A stretch of DNA of 28,251 nucleotides from Bacillota bacterium (GCA_023415635.1 JAEZJV010000017.1:1-28251), one strand, 5' to 3'; positions 14,444-22,600 are shown, numbered from the stretch's first letter. The notes: generated by a model from the letters alone, not told the origin. Translations and numbers: made by a program.

Positions 14444-17191
14444 TTGAAAAGGTTTTCTTCTAGAAGGGACGATACGTTTTCGTTGCTTCTTAATTCCAAA
14501 CTGCCGGATGCAATTTCATATGATAGAATTGCTGGCTATTTTTCATCTTCTTTACTTGAAATAGCTGGCGAAGCTATAGAAAATATGAGTGGGAAAATAA
14601 GAATTGTATGCAACTCAAACCTTGCTGTTGATGATGTTAAAACTGCGCAAATGGCTATCATTGCATTAAAAAATGAATGGTGTTATAGTAGACCAGAACA
14701 ATTGCCTTGTGGGGAAAGGTTTATTAGGCTATATGATTTTCTTGCGTCGGGTAAATTAGAAATAAGGGTTTTGCCCGACGAGAGATTTGGGCTTATACAT
14801 GGTAAAGCAGGAGTTATAACTTTGAATGATGGTTCAAAAACATCATTTTTAGGTAGTATTAATGAATCAAGAAATGCATGGAAACATAATTATGAGCTAG
14901 TTTGGGAAGATGACACTCCAGAATCTATCCAATGGGTTCAAGATGAATTTGATACATTATGGAATGACCAATATGCAGTTGATTTAAGAAAAGTCCAATA
15001 TGTTATTGATGATATTAAAAGAATATCAAAAAGGCAGGTTGTTACTTGTGACAAATGGAAGGAGAATCCTGACCCGGCGAATTTAGTTGTTGAATCCTCT
15101 GTATTTAGAAAAGGATTTGGCTTGTGGGAACATCAAAAGTACTTCATAAGTAAGGTTTTTGACGACCACTTGCAACCATATGGGGCAAGGTATGTTCTTG
15201 CGGACCAAGTAGGATTGGGAAAGACTGTTCAACTTGCGCTCTCCGCACAGCTGATGTGTATATATGGGAATAATCCAGTATTAATAATTGTTCCCAAAAC
15301 ATTGGTTGAGCAATGGCAGGAAGAGTTATCAATATTGCTAGAAATCCCATCAGCTATATGGGATGGAAAAAAATGGGTTGATGAAAATGGTAATGAATAT
15401 TTGAATGATATTACTAAATGTCCAAGACGAATAGGTATAATATCGCAAGGCATTATCAGTAATAATTCAGCGGCATGTAATGATATTAAAGAAATGCTTT
15501 TATCCTGCTGCTATGAAGGTGTTATATGTGATGAGGCGCATAGAGCAAGAAGACGAAATTTAGGAGAAAAGAAAGAAGAACAAAGTCCAGAAATGAATAA
15601 CCTCTATAAGTTCTTATATAGTATATCACCTAAAACTAAAAGTATGCTGCTAGCAACAGCTACTCCAGTTCAAATGTATACTATAGAAGCGTTTGATTTA
15701 CTGAATATATTATCGAACAAAAATGAAAGTGTTCTTGGAAGTATCAATTCTAAGTGGAGAAATAGACATACAGCACCGCAAGGATTAAAATTAATAACGG
15801 GTGAAGAAACGTTATCGACGGATGATATGTCTGAATGTTGGGAATGGATAAGAAACCCCTTACCTCCAAGAAATGAAAACCCTATATTTGACATTATTAG
15901 AAACAATATTGATATTTCAAATGATAAATTTGTAATAAAAGGCTCGTTCTTAAATTTATCGAGGATGGTTCAAAACACCCTGACGGCACTTGTTGAAAAT
16001 GATTATTTTGTTAGATATAATCCATATATTCGTCATATAGTTAGAAGAGAAAGACAAGCGCTTGAAGAAAAAATTAATCCTGCAACTGGTTTACCATATT
16101 TAAAACCAATTAAAGTTAAATTATGTGGAGAAGATGATGATTCTCTTATCTTACAAGGTTATTTGAAAGATGCATATAAATACGCGGAAGAGTTCTGTAC
16201 TGAATTACAAAAGAGGAGTCGTTCAGGTGGTTTTATTAAGACATTACTTTTAAGACGAATAGGTAGTTCAGTCGTGGCTGGATATTCAACAGGCATGAAA
16301 ATGCTGAAAGAATGGGGAGCTGGATTAGAAAATAATGAAGATGCCGATGATGATGAAAAGAGCATCAATAGTTCAGAGGAATCCGAATTAAAGGATATTA
16401 CTCCATATGAACATGAAATATTGGAGAAGTATGTTAAGTCATTGGAAATTGCGCTAAATAGTAATGAAAAGATTGACCCGAAATATGATAAAGTTATAGA
16501 TATCTTGTCCAATGGAATTATTCATGAGGGAGTAAGAACATTACCTTGGAGAGATATAGGGTGTATTATATTCACACAATATTTTGAAACTGCAGATTGG
16601 GTGGCTAGAAATATTTCCTTATCATTTGTAGATATGAAAATTGGATTATATGCAGGTGGTGATAAGTCGCGTATATATGAAAATGGGATTTCTACAAAGC
16701 GGACAAGAGACATTCTTAAACAAATGGTGAAGAGTAAAGAACTAAAGATTATTGTTGGAACCGATGCAGCAAGTGAAGGACTAAATTTACAAACACTGGG
16801 AACTTTAATAAATCTTGACTTACCGTGGAATCCAACCAAATTAGAACAAAGAAAAGGGCGTATTCAAAGAATCGGACAAGTACATTCGGAAATTTTCATA
16901 TATAACTTAAAATATAAGGATTCAGTTGAAGATAGAGTTCATTCACTACTTTCTGATAGGTTACAAAATATTTTTAAAATATTTGGACAAGTACCTGACG
17001 TATTATCTGATGTTTGGGTTCAATTAGCTTTAAATGATGAAGCTGAAGCTAAGAAGATTATTGATAACATACCCAAAAAGCACCCATTCAATATTAAGTA
17101 TAATGATGACGTAAGAGTTATTGATTGGGAAACATGTAGTATAGTTCTTAATGATATTGAAGTTCTTAAAGTCTTGCTAAAGGGTTGGTAA
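14444..17191 (+). CDS. PLD nuclease-SNF2 helicase fusion
   Basis: A 915-aa protein joining a phospholipase-D-like nuclease half-site to a Swi2/Snf2 ATPase. The PLD part has H119-G-K121 (IHGKAG) and a downstream FLGSINES; one HxK site implies dimerisation to form an active centre. The helicase has Walker A VGLGKT (about 256-261), the DEAH box VICDEAHRARR (about 360-370), motif V GTDAASEGLNLQ (about 773-784) and motif VI QRKGRIQRIGQ (about 801-811). It is the likely effector that translocates on and cuts unmodified or invading DNA, comparable in role to the helicase/PLD pair DrmD/DrmC of DISARM. The start is TTG, 7 bases after a GGGGG ribosome site; no better start is near. It is the last of four tightly packed genes. 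Assignment of the domains is firm; nuclease activity is inferred. Confidence 0.92.
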   Translation: MKRFSSRRDDTFSLLLNSKLPDAISYDRIAGYFSSSLLEIAGEAIENMSGKIRIVCNSNLAVDDVKTAQMAIIALKNEWCYSRPEQLPCGERFIRLYDFLASGKLEIRVLPDERFGLIHGKAGVITLNDGSKTSFLGSINESRNAWKHNYELVWEDDTPESIQWVQDEFDTLWNDQYAVDLRKVQYVIDDIKRISKRQVVTCDKWKENPDPANLVVESSVFRKGFGLWEHQKYFISKVFDDHLQPYGARYVLADQVGLGKTVQLALSAQLMCIYGNNPVLIIVPKTLVEQWQEELSILLEIPSAIWDGKKWVDENGNEYLNDITKCPRRIGIISQGIISNNSAACNDIKEMLLSCCYEGVICDEAHRARRRNLGEKKEEQSPEMNNLYKFLYSISPKTKSMLLATATPVQMYTIEAFDLLNILSNKNESVLGSINSKWRNRHTAPQGLKLITGEETLSTDDMSECWEWIRNPLPPRNENPIFDIIRNNIDISNDKFVIKGSFLNLSRMVQNTLTALVENDYFVRYNPYIRHIVRRERQALEEKINPATGLPYLKPIKVKLCGEDDDSLILQGYLKDAYKYAEEFCTELQKRSRSGGFIKTLLLRRIGSSVVAGYSTGMKMLKEWGAGLENNEDADDDEKSINSSEESELKDITPYEHEILEKYVKSLEIALNSNEKIDPKYDKVIDILSNGIIHEGVRTLPWRDIGCIIFTQYFETADWVARNISLSFVDMKIGLYAGGDKSRIYENGISTKRTRDILKQMVKSKELKIIVGTDAASEGLNLQTLGTLINLDLPWNPTKLEQRKGRIQRIGQVHSEIFIYNLKYKDSVEDRVHSLLSDRLQNIFKIFGQVPDVLSDVWVQLALNDEAEAKKIIDNIPKKHPFNIKYNDDVRVIDWETCSIVLNDIEVLKVLLKGW

Positions 17192-17262
17192 TTAATAGGT
17201 TTAGAATTTATTATCTCGAGAGAGGTTAAGATTGCAGGCAAAATGTTATGGTGGAGATTTCA

Positions 17263-17292
17263 TCCGGTTTATTGTAGAATAAATCCGGAGGA
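17263..17292 (+). promoter_or_regulatory. hairpin overlapping a ribosome binding site
   Basis: tccggtttatt (17263-17273) can pair with aataaatccgga (17278-17289, one bulge). The ribosome site ggagga (17287-17292) of the next gene begins inside the right arm. This could damp translation or be an operator. Confidence 0.4.
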
Positions 17293-17298
17293 CTTCCC

Positions 17299-18099
17299 AT
17301 GGAGAAACTAAAATTAACCAACAAAATCCGGCTAGAGATTTGCCAAAGAAAATTCGAACAAGTAACCACCAAGGAGCTTTATAACGAATATAAGGATATT
17401 TATCATATTCAGCGCAGCGACATTGATAGGCTCTATCATGACTATTTGGAGGTACGAGAATTGGAGATTCTGTATCATAAGGCAAAAGCAGTTTTGGATG
17501 ATACTATCAAGCACGAAGAAGTCAGGAATGCTCTTTCATCAGAATGGCTTATATTTGGTGATGAAGTGCTTCCACGGAGATATTACAAGGCATTCCATCA
17601 TCATTTTTCTTCATTCATATTACCGGGAAGATTGTATACGGTTGAATATTTACAACATGCGATGCATGAGTACACACAGGCATTATATGCCCTTAAGAGA
17701 AAATGCATATCTGTGAGATTTTCTCAAAAGTTACAAGCGGGTACCTCTGATTACTATATGGTAAGAAAAGATTATCGTGCTCCGCGCCGGGGCGATGAGC
17801 TTATGCTGTTTGCAAAGGGGCAGAACCAGGATGCTGACAAGAAGACGGTCATGAATTATTTAAGATTAATTGGCTATAAATTTAAGAAGACAGAGGATTA
17901 TATACTAATTGCTGCAAACGGCCGAAGTAAATCAGCCCTTTACTTTGATGGTATTATCGTCTTTTCATTTCTGTTGTCCTCAAATAAGCTGCATTTTATG
18001 ACCTTTGATGATTTGACCGGTAGCCGTCAGGAAAGAGGCATGGCTTTTGTTAACGCGCTTAACAGACTTTACAAAAAAGCTTATCAAATAGTGGAATAA
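17299..18099 (+). CDS. 266-aa protein of unknown function
   Basis: I do not recognise this protein. It is basic and soluble, with no membrane segment or signal peptide. The first half is helical (TTKELYNEYKDIYHI at about 22-36, LYHKAKAVLDDTIKHEEVRN at about 57-76). A central HHHFSSF segment (about 100-106) and a RKDYRAPRRGDELMLFAKGQ stretch (about 157-176) follow. The C-terminal 80 residues have alternating strands (DYILIAANGRSKSALYFDGIIVFSF) like a small alpha/beta domain. The ATG follows GGAGGA by 6 bases. It begins 107 bp after the helicase gene and precedes the integrase, so it may be a fifth operon gene or an element-specific regulator. Codon and base use match the element rather than the flanking host genes. 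Confidence 0.7.
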   Translation: MEKLKLTNKIRLEICQRKFEQVTTKELYNEYKDIYHIQRSDIDRLYHDYLEVRELEILYHKAKAVLDDTIKHEEVRNALSSEWLIFGDEVLPRRYYKAFHHHFSSFILPGRLYTVEYLQHAMHEYTQALYALKRKCISVRFSQKLQAGTSDYYMVRKDYRAPRRGDELMLFAKGQNQDADKKTVMNYLRLIGYKFKKTEDYILIAANGRSKSALYFDGIIVFSFLLSSNKLHFMTFDDLTGSRQERGMAFVNALNRLYKKAYQIVE

Positions 18100-18267
18100 C
18101 CTATTGTATAAGTGGATAACTTCCATTACAAAACTTAATGATGTGAATAAGTAAACTGGTAGTCAGCAATGATTATCGGTTTTTTTTATTACCTTTATAA
18201 TACCTTATTAAATCCTCACCATGTCAAACCATATTGTTTCCACAAAATTCAGAAAGGTGGAAACGTT

Positions 18268-19671
18268 ATGAAACGACACGAAAAAAATGAAGAAATTAAA
18301 ACAACACAGAAATTGCAGGATTTGACTAAGGATGATATGATGGAATATGAAAGAGCTCTTGAGTTAGAATTGTTTATGGTAAAGAGAAGCAAGATTATCA
18401 AAGACCACATTGAAAAGGTACATCCGATTAACCAGCAGAGTAATGGGCGGTATTACACGAAGTTGCATCCACAGGATTATAAAAAGCCTGGGTTGGTTAA
18501 TAAAGCGAACATAGGAGACGTTGAGGAGGCGATTTATCAGTATTATTTGGGGAAAGAGAATAGAAGGTCGGATAAGATAACATTCGAAGAAATGTATCAA
18601 AAATGGCATGATGACCCAAAAGGTGGCGGCAAGGTAAAACCGGTAACAATGTACCGAATAGAAAATCTGTACAAGCAATATATGGAGAATAGTACATTGA
18701 CTAATATGCCAATCGTAAAAATCGGCATCGATGATTTTGAAGTATTTTTCCTTGAATGCCTGAAACAAGGCATCACGAAAAAGGCTTTTATAAATGTAAA
18801 GTCTATTATCAACAAGGTTTATAATTATGCAATCAGAAATGATATCGTTATAAAACACAGCAAAGATTTGTTTAAGAGTATGGAACTTACGAATAATGAA
18901 TTTAAAACTACTGAAAAGAAGCCGTGTCAATTATCCTATAAACCAGATGAGGTTGCGATTATCAGAAAATACATATTGGATAATTACCTATCCGACAAAA
19001 ACAGGCTACAGCCCTTGGCGATGCTTGGAGTGCTATTTACCTTTTTCACCGGGGTCAGGGTTGGTGAACTAGCAACGCTGAAGGTTTCGGATTATGACGT
19101 GGATAACTCTATGTTACTGATAGAACGTACGGAAACGCGAAATCAGAAGGCGGAGAAAGAGGAAGAGATATATACCATCAAACCGCCGAAGACGAAGGCC
19201 TCTAACCGCAATATTTATCTGTCATCGGATGCAAGAGAGATTCTGGAACTGATTCTTTCGGTAAGAGAAGAGATGGGTATTCAATCTGAATTTCTTTTCA
19301 CAGACAGGGACGGAAATCGGTTACACTGCCCCAGATTCATTAAAACGATTGAAACTCTGAATACACGCACTGGTTTACCCCACAATCGTTCCATGCATGA
19401 CATCAGACGTACTTATGCTAGCATATGTTTCTTAAATGATGTGCCGTTGCACGTGATTCAGAGGCAGCTCGGTCACGAGACACTGCAGCAGACACTAGAC
19501 TACATTAAGGACCTGATTTCCGAACAGGAGGGCAAAAAGTATCTGGAAGAGGCAGTTTTGTTTGCGAAGGAACCGAAGCATTTACAGAGAAATGAGCATG
19601 ATGTTACGAAGGATAATGTAATAGATTTTTATACCAAAATCGCCGCAAAGCCGCATAAACAGGCACATTAA
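18268..19671 (+). CDS. int: tyrosine integrase of the element
   Basis: A 467-aa phage-type tyrosine recombinase that would insert and excise the element at the tRNA-Leu 3' end. The N-terminal third holds a short charged helical lead and an Arm/SAM-like region (KITFEEMYQKWHD and onward, about 105-180). The C-terminal catalytic domain has R264 (TGVRVGEL), H377-x-x-R380 (MHDIRRTYAS), H403 (LGHE) and the nucleophile Y412 (TLDYIKD). I chose the ATG at 18268 because AGGTGG lies 7 bases upstream; an ATG at 18169 is in frame but has no ribosome site and adds an AT-rich leader. The gene ends 78 bp from the tRNA, as expected for an integrase next to its att site. No excisionase was recognised. Confidence 0.95.
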   Translation: MKRHEKNEEIKTTQKLQDLTKDDMMEYERALELELFMVKRSKIIKDHIEKVHPINQQSNGRYYTKLHPQDYKKPGLVNKANIGDVEEAIYQYYLGKENRRSDKITFEEMYQKWHDDPKGGGKVKPVTMYRIENLYKQYMENSTLTNMPIVKIGIDDFEVFFLECLKQGITKKAFINVKSIINKVYNYAIRNDIVIKHSKDLFKSMELTNNEFKTTEKKPCQLSYKPDEVAIIRKYILDNYLSDKNRLQPLAMLGVLFTFFTGVRVGELATLKVSDYDVDNSMLLIERTETRNQKAEKEEEIYTIKPPKTKASNRNIYLSSDAREILELILSVREEMGIQSEFLFTDRDGNRLHCPRFIKTIETLNTRTGLPHNRSMHDIRRTYASICFLNDVPLHVIQRQLGHETLQQTLDYIKDLISEQEGKKYLEEAVLFAKEPKHLQRNEHDVTKDNVIDFYTKIAAKPHKQAH

Positions 19672-19675
19672 CAGA

Positions 19676-19687
19676 GTTTAACAGTTT
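19676..19687 (+). repeat. possible right integrase arm site
   Basis: gtttaacagttt, the same 12-mer and orientation as at 1532-1543. It lies 62 bp inside the right att core. Confidence 0.45.
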
Positions 19688-19706
19688 TTCATAAAAATAA
19701 AAAACC

Positions 19707-19743
19707 CGCAACCCATTGATTTTACTAGGGTTGCGAGCTTTTT
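19707..19743. terminator. bidirectional terminator between integrase and tRNA-Leu
   Basis: cgcaaccc (19707-19714) pairs with gggttgcg (19728-19735). Rightward it is followed by AGCTTTTT; leftward by GGGTTTTTTATTTTT. It can end both the integrase mRNA and the tRNA transcript, and replaces the tRNA's original downstream sequence, which was displaced by integration. Confidence 0.75.
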
Positions 19744-19749
19744 ACAGGA

Positions 19750-19770
19750 TGCAGTTGAGGGGACTTGAAC
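19750..19770. repeat. right attachment core within tRNA-Leu(CAG)
   Basis: The 21-bp match to 1444-1464. It covers the discriminator base, the acceptor 3' strand and most of the T-arm of the tRNA, so integration preserves the gene. Confidence 0.88.
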
Positions 19771-19833
19771 CCCTACCCACTTGCGTGGACTAGAACCTGA
19801 ATCTAGCGCGTATGCCAATTCCGCCACAACTGC
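19750..19833 (-). tRNA. tRNA-Leu(CAG)
   Basis: An 84-base class II tRNA. The acceptor GCAGTTG pairs with CAACTGC (discriminator A), the anticodon stem is CTAGA/TCTAG with loop TTCAGGT giving anticodon CAG, a variable arm TCCACGCAAGTGGG is present, and the T-arm is GGGGTTCAAGTCCCC. CCA is not encoded. It is the integration target of the element on its left. Confidence 0.96.
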
Positions 19834-19961
19834 ATGTCATTCCATAAGTGGAACGAATTAGATTATAGCATACTGCTTTTCTAATTTCAACTGATATTTT
19901 TAAAAGTTCTTTAATGTTATTTGAATTATACATACAAAAACATACAATTATTTTATCGATC

Positions 19962-20171
19962 CTACCGCTCTCTTTGGGCGACTCTTTCAGAAGTACGGGA
20001 GGGTTCCGCTATCCTAGTAGTCCGTTCTTCTTTCAAGACAGCTTTTCTCTGGCAGTAAGGCAAGGGATATTTCTTATGGGTTTTGTGACGTTCAATACAT
20101 TCCTCGCATTTTCCGTATCGTTCACATTTCTTTCTGGCGCAGGGGCACTGCTCTGTTCCACTTTCCAGCAT
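19962..20171 (-). CDS. small cysteine-rich, probable metal-binding protein
   Basis: A 69-aa protein starting MLESGTEQCPCARKKCERYG. The cysteine pattern (CPC, KKC, KCEEC, then YC) resembles a small family common in Clostridia with the form CPC-x4-C-x4-GxCxxC-x-H-x-PxxC, likely to bind zinc. Its function is not known. I chose the ATG at 20171 because AAAGGAGGG precedes it by 6 bases on the minus strand; an in-frame start at 20201 would lie upstream of that ribosome site. The C-terminal 25 residues are basic and less well conserved in appearance. It lies between two tRNA genes outside the integrated element and is probably host backbone. Confidence 0.75.
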   Translation of the reverse strand: MLESGTEQCPCARKKCERYGKCEECIERHKTHKKYPLPYCQRKAVLKEERTTRIAEPSRTSERVAQRER

Positions 20172-20302
20172 TCTGCTCCCTCCTTTCGAGAATTGCTGCA
20201 TAATCAGATTTAAGTAAATTATAATTCGTAAACTGCCGCAAGTATATTAGTAATGTAAGGCAAATGTCGATTGAAATCGTGATATAAATTTTGGTAAATC
20301 GC

Positions 20303-20331
20303 TTGACATTAGTACTGCAACGTATTAAAAT
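20303..20331 (+). promoter_or_regulatory. promoter of tRNA-Asn
   Basis: TTGACA (20303-20308), 17 bases, TAAAAT (20326-20331), ending 11 bases before the tRNA. Confidence 0.8.
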
Positions 20332-20342
20332 AACCAATGTAT

Positions 20343-20414
20343 TCCTCGATAGCTCAATGGTAGAGCACACGGCTGTTAACCGTGGGGTTGTAGGTTCGAG
20401 CCCTACTCGGGGAG
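20343..20414 (+). tRNA. tRNA-Asn(GTT)
   Basis: The acceptor TCCTCGA pairs with TCGGGGA (one T-G pair), discriminator G. The D-arm is AGCTCAATGGTAGAGC, the anticodon arm CACGG-CTGTTAA-CCGTG reads GTT, and the T-arm has GGTTCGAGCCC. CCA is not encoded. Confidence 0.95.
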
Positions 20415-20447
20415 TTTTCGTATATCATGCAGGAAGTGCATAAAGAG

Positions 20448-20497
20448 AAAAGCTTTAGTTTGTGTAACTTGTTTACATAAAACTAGAGCTTTTTGCT
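20448..20497 (+). terminator. terminator of tRNA-Asn
   Basis: aaaagctttagttt (20448-20461) pairs with aaactagagctttt (20480-20493, one mismatch), followed by TGCTTTAT. Confidence 0.65.
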
Positions 20498-20624
20498 TTA
20501 TATTCTGCAAAATTCTTCAACCGAACAACCGTGTACTACGACGATATTGTATTCTGGAGGACAGTATCTTTTTCTCTGAATAAATCCGTGTCTTTCGGGC
20601 AAATATAGCCTTGAGGTGAAAAAT

Positions 20625-22160
20625 ATGGAAACATTATGGAAGGAAAATGGAACATTTCAAAGAGGTGGAACAGAACGCGGTAAATCCCTATGGATACAGG
20701 ATGAATTTCGGGAGGTCAGGCAGCCCAAGCCCAAGCTTCAAAAGGATATTACGACAGAGGTAGCGGTGATCGGAGCCGGGCTCGCCGGAGTATTGACTGC
20801 TTTCCTGCTCCAGGAAAATGGGGTCCCAACCGTCGTACTGGAATGCAACGAAGCGGGCAGCGGTATGACAAAGAATACCACAGCCAAGATTACTTCACAG
20901 CATGGACTGATCTATCATAAGCTTTTGATGTATAAGGGAGAGGAGCGAACTAGAGATTACGCCAGGGCCAATCAATATGCGATAGAAAAGTATGAAGAAA
21001 TCATCCGTAGCCTGCAGATAGATTGCGAATTTGAGAGAACCCCGAATTATATCTATTCCCGAGAAAATGAGACGAGAATTAGGCGGGAAGTGGATGCAGT
21101 CAAAAGACTCAGACTTCCCGGTGTATTTACCAGAGAGACGACATTGCCATTTACAATCAAGGCGGCAGTACGCTTCGATAATCAAGCACAGTTTCATCCA
21201 CTCCGGTTTCTGGATGCCATCGCAAATAAGCTGACTATCTATGAGAATACACGGGTAACCGAGGTATTAAGTGACGGGACAATTCTCACGGATGAAGGCA
21301 AAGTAAATGCCAAATCCATTGTAATTGCAACCCATTATCCATTTATTAATGTACCGGGGTATTATTTTCTAAAGCTCCATCAAGAGCGCTATTACCTGTC
21401 AGCAATTGAAAATTGCGACAGCCTGAAACATGGCAGGCTGGATGGAATGTATCTGGATGCGGACCCTCAGGGATATTCCTTACGCAATTATAAGAACTAC
21501 CTGATTTTTGGCTGTACTAACCACCGGACAGGAGAATATAAACCAAAGGATGCCTATACGAAGATTGAAGCAGGAGTTAAACGCTGGTATCCTGGGGCAG
21601 AGATCAAATACTACTGGTCCAATCAGGACTGCATGACACCGGACTCAATTCCCTATATCGGAAGATATTCCGTCAACACTCCGAACATCTACGTAGCCAC
21701 AGGCTTTAACCTATGGGGTATGTCCAGTTCCATGGTTTCTGCCATGATTATCAGCGATATGATTCTTGGAAAGAGAAACGACTATCATAAGGTGTTCAGC
21801 CCGACCCGCCTGATGTTCTCCGGCAGCAAAAAAATGCTCAAGGACACGGGGGTCATCACAAACAGCCTGCTGTCCGAATATATGAAGGCCCCCCATGATA
21901 AACTAGATGATATCGGTGTAGGGGAGGCCGGGGTCATTAACCGTAATGGCCAAAAATACGGTGTCTATAGGGAAACCTATGAAAAATACTATTTTATCTC
22001 AACCAAATGCCCACACCTGGGCTGTAGCCTGGAATGGAATCCGAATGAGCAGACCTGGGACTGCCCCTGTCATGGTTCACGCTTTGATTACCGTGGCAGA
22101 CTCATCAATAATCCGGCCATGCGGGATGCCTTTGATGCCTGCTGCAGGAAAAGGAGCTAA
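20625..22160 (+). CDS. FAD-dependent oxidoreductase with C-terminal Rieske domain (YhfW-like)
   Basis: A 511-aa flavoprotein with an appended Rieske [2Fe-2S] domain, resembling Bacillus YhfW. The FAD-binding Rossmann motif is VIGAGLAGVLTAFLLQ (about residues 48-63) with the acidic strand end VVLECNEAGSGMTKNTTAK; the rest follows the DAO-type fold, with a late ATGFNLWGMSSSMVSAM that closes the flavin site. The Rieske ligands are CPHLGC and CPCHGSRF near residues 463-490. Substrate and electron partner are unknown. The ATG at 20625 has GAGGTG 7 bases upstream; the GTG at 20616 lies within that site. Base composition is clearly richer in GC than the element, so this is host backbone. The last 11 residues (DAFDACCRKRS) look unlike a usual end, suggesting a 3' rearrangement. 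Confidence 0.9.
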   Translation: METLWKENGTFQRGGTERGKSLWIQDEFREVRQPKPKLQKDITTEVAVIGAGLAGVLTAFLLQENGVPTVVLECNEAGSGMTKNTTAKITSQHGLIYHKLLMYKGEERTRDYARANQYAIEKYEEIIRSLQIDCEFERTPNYIYSRENETRIRREVDAVKRLRLPGVFTRETTLPFTIKAAVRFDNQAQFHPLRFLDAIANKLTIYENTRVTEVLSDGTILTDEGKVNAKSIVIATHYPFINVPGYYFLKLHQERYYLSAIENCDSLKHGRLDGMYLDADPQGYSLRNYKNYLIFGCTNHRTGEYKPKDAYTKIEAGVKRWYPGAEIKYYWSNQDCMTPDSIPYIGRYSVNTPNIYVATGFNLWGMSSSMVSAMIISDMILGKRNDYHKVFSPTRLMFSGSKKMLKDTGVITNSLLSEYMKAPHDKLDDIGVGEAGVINRNGQKYGVYRETYEKYYFISTKCPHLGCSLEWNPNEQTWDCPCHGSRFDYRGRLINNPAMRDAFDACCRKRS

Positions 22161-22162
22161 GC

Positions 22163-22432
22163 TTCCTTACTGGTCGGGAGATATCGCTGCTTGGAAATAA
22201 CTTTTTTGGTATCCAGGTACCGATCGCAGTTTTTCCTGTGCTGTATTTTATCCTTTCAGCACTAGGGTTTGATAATATTCCTGCACTTGCGGCAGCAGTA
22301 ATAAATGGCATAGCTTATATCACGAATTCTTATCAGACACTTTGCTGTGGCGGAATTTCTGAAAGAGTAAACGCCACTTTAGTTTTAAAATGGAATTTAG
22401 TTTTTCACTCAACAATTATCTTAATTGAATGA
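22163..22432 (+). pseudogene. possible remnant of a membrane-protein gene
   Basis: The frame open from 22163 to a TGA at 22430 reads GNNFFGIQVPIAVFPVLYF, ILSALGFDNIPALAAAVING and AYITNS, a hydrophobic pattern like two membrane helices, but has no good start or ribosome site. It follows the unusual 3' end of the flavoprotein gene and may be a deletion scar joining two genes. I do not recognise the family, and chance is not excluded. Confidence 0.25.
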
Positions 22433-22440
22433 AAAAAGTA

Positions 22441-22469
22441 TTGCAATTCCTCCTTAGGAATGATATAAT
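22441..22469 (+). promoter_or_regulatory. promoter of tRNA-Leu(AAG)
   Basis: TTGCAA (22441-22446), 17 bases, TATAAT (22464-22469), 44 bases before the tRNA. Confidence 0.75.
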
Positions 22470-22513
22470 CCTTAGTGTTCGTTACAAAAGAAAGCGGACA
22501 TATAAGTGAATAT

Positions 22514-22597
22514 GCAGTCGTGGCGGAATTGGCATACGCGCTAGACTAAGGATCTAGTCCGGGTTTCTGGGTAGGGGTTCAAGTCCCCTCGACTGCA
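22514..22597 (+). tRNA. tRNA-Leu(AAG)
   Basis: An 84-base class II tRNA. The acceptor GCAGTCG pairs with CGACTGC, discriminator A. The anticodon arm CTAGA-CTAAGGA-TCTAG gives AAG. The body is nearly the same as tRNA-Leu(CAG) at 19750-19833, including the T-arm. CCA is not encoded. Confidence 0.95.
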
Positions 22598-22600
22598 GTT

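Larger units (their letters stand above)
1444..19770. mobile_element. 18.3-kb integrative defence element in tRNA-Leu(CAG)
   Basis: Both ends carry the same 21-bp sequence (1444-1464 and 19750-19770), which is the 3' end of tRNA-Leu. The intact tRNA lies at the right end, and a tyrosine integrase gene ends 78 bp from it. This is the classic layout of a tRNA-targeted integrative element. The cargo is a PemK-like toxin, an SMC/ABC-type ATPase and a DISARM-related cassette. No relaxase, type IV secretion or phage structural genes were recognised, so it is either a non-conjugative genomic island or one that relies on helpers. The boundaries rest on sequence identity; mobility is inferred. Confidence 0.9.

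Noticed and set aside
16159..16512. 117-aa leftward open frame in the helicase gene
   Set aside because: Antisense shadow of the SNF2 coding sequence; serine-rich reading of AT-rich codons.
7735..17191. Calling the cassette BREX
   Set aside because: There is no PglZ, BrxL or PglX-type gene; the DUF499/DUF3780/DUF1156 set is a different group.
18169..18267. Upstream ATG start for the integrase
   Set aside because: It has no ribosome site and adds an AT-rich leader, whereas the ATG at 18268 has AGGTGG at good spacing.
18364..18930. 188-aa leftward open frame inside the integrase gene
   Set aside because: It is antisense to a clearly coding sequence and has an implausible composition.
19914..20213. 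99-aa rightward open frame
   Set aside because: It is antisense to the cysteine-rich gene, which has a clear ribosome site and motif pattern.
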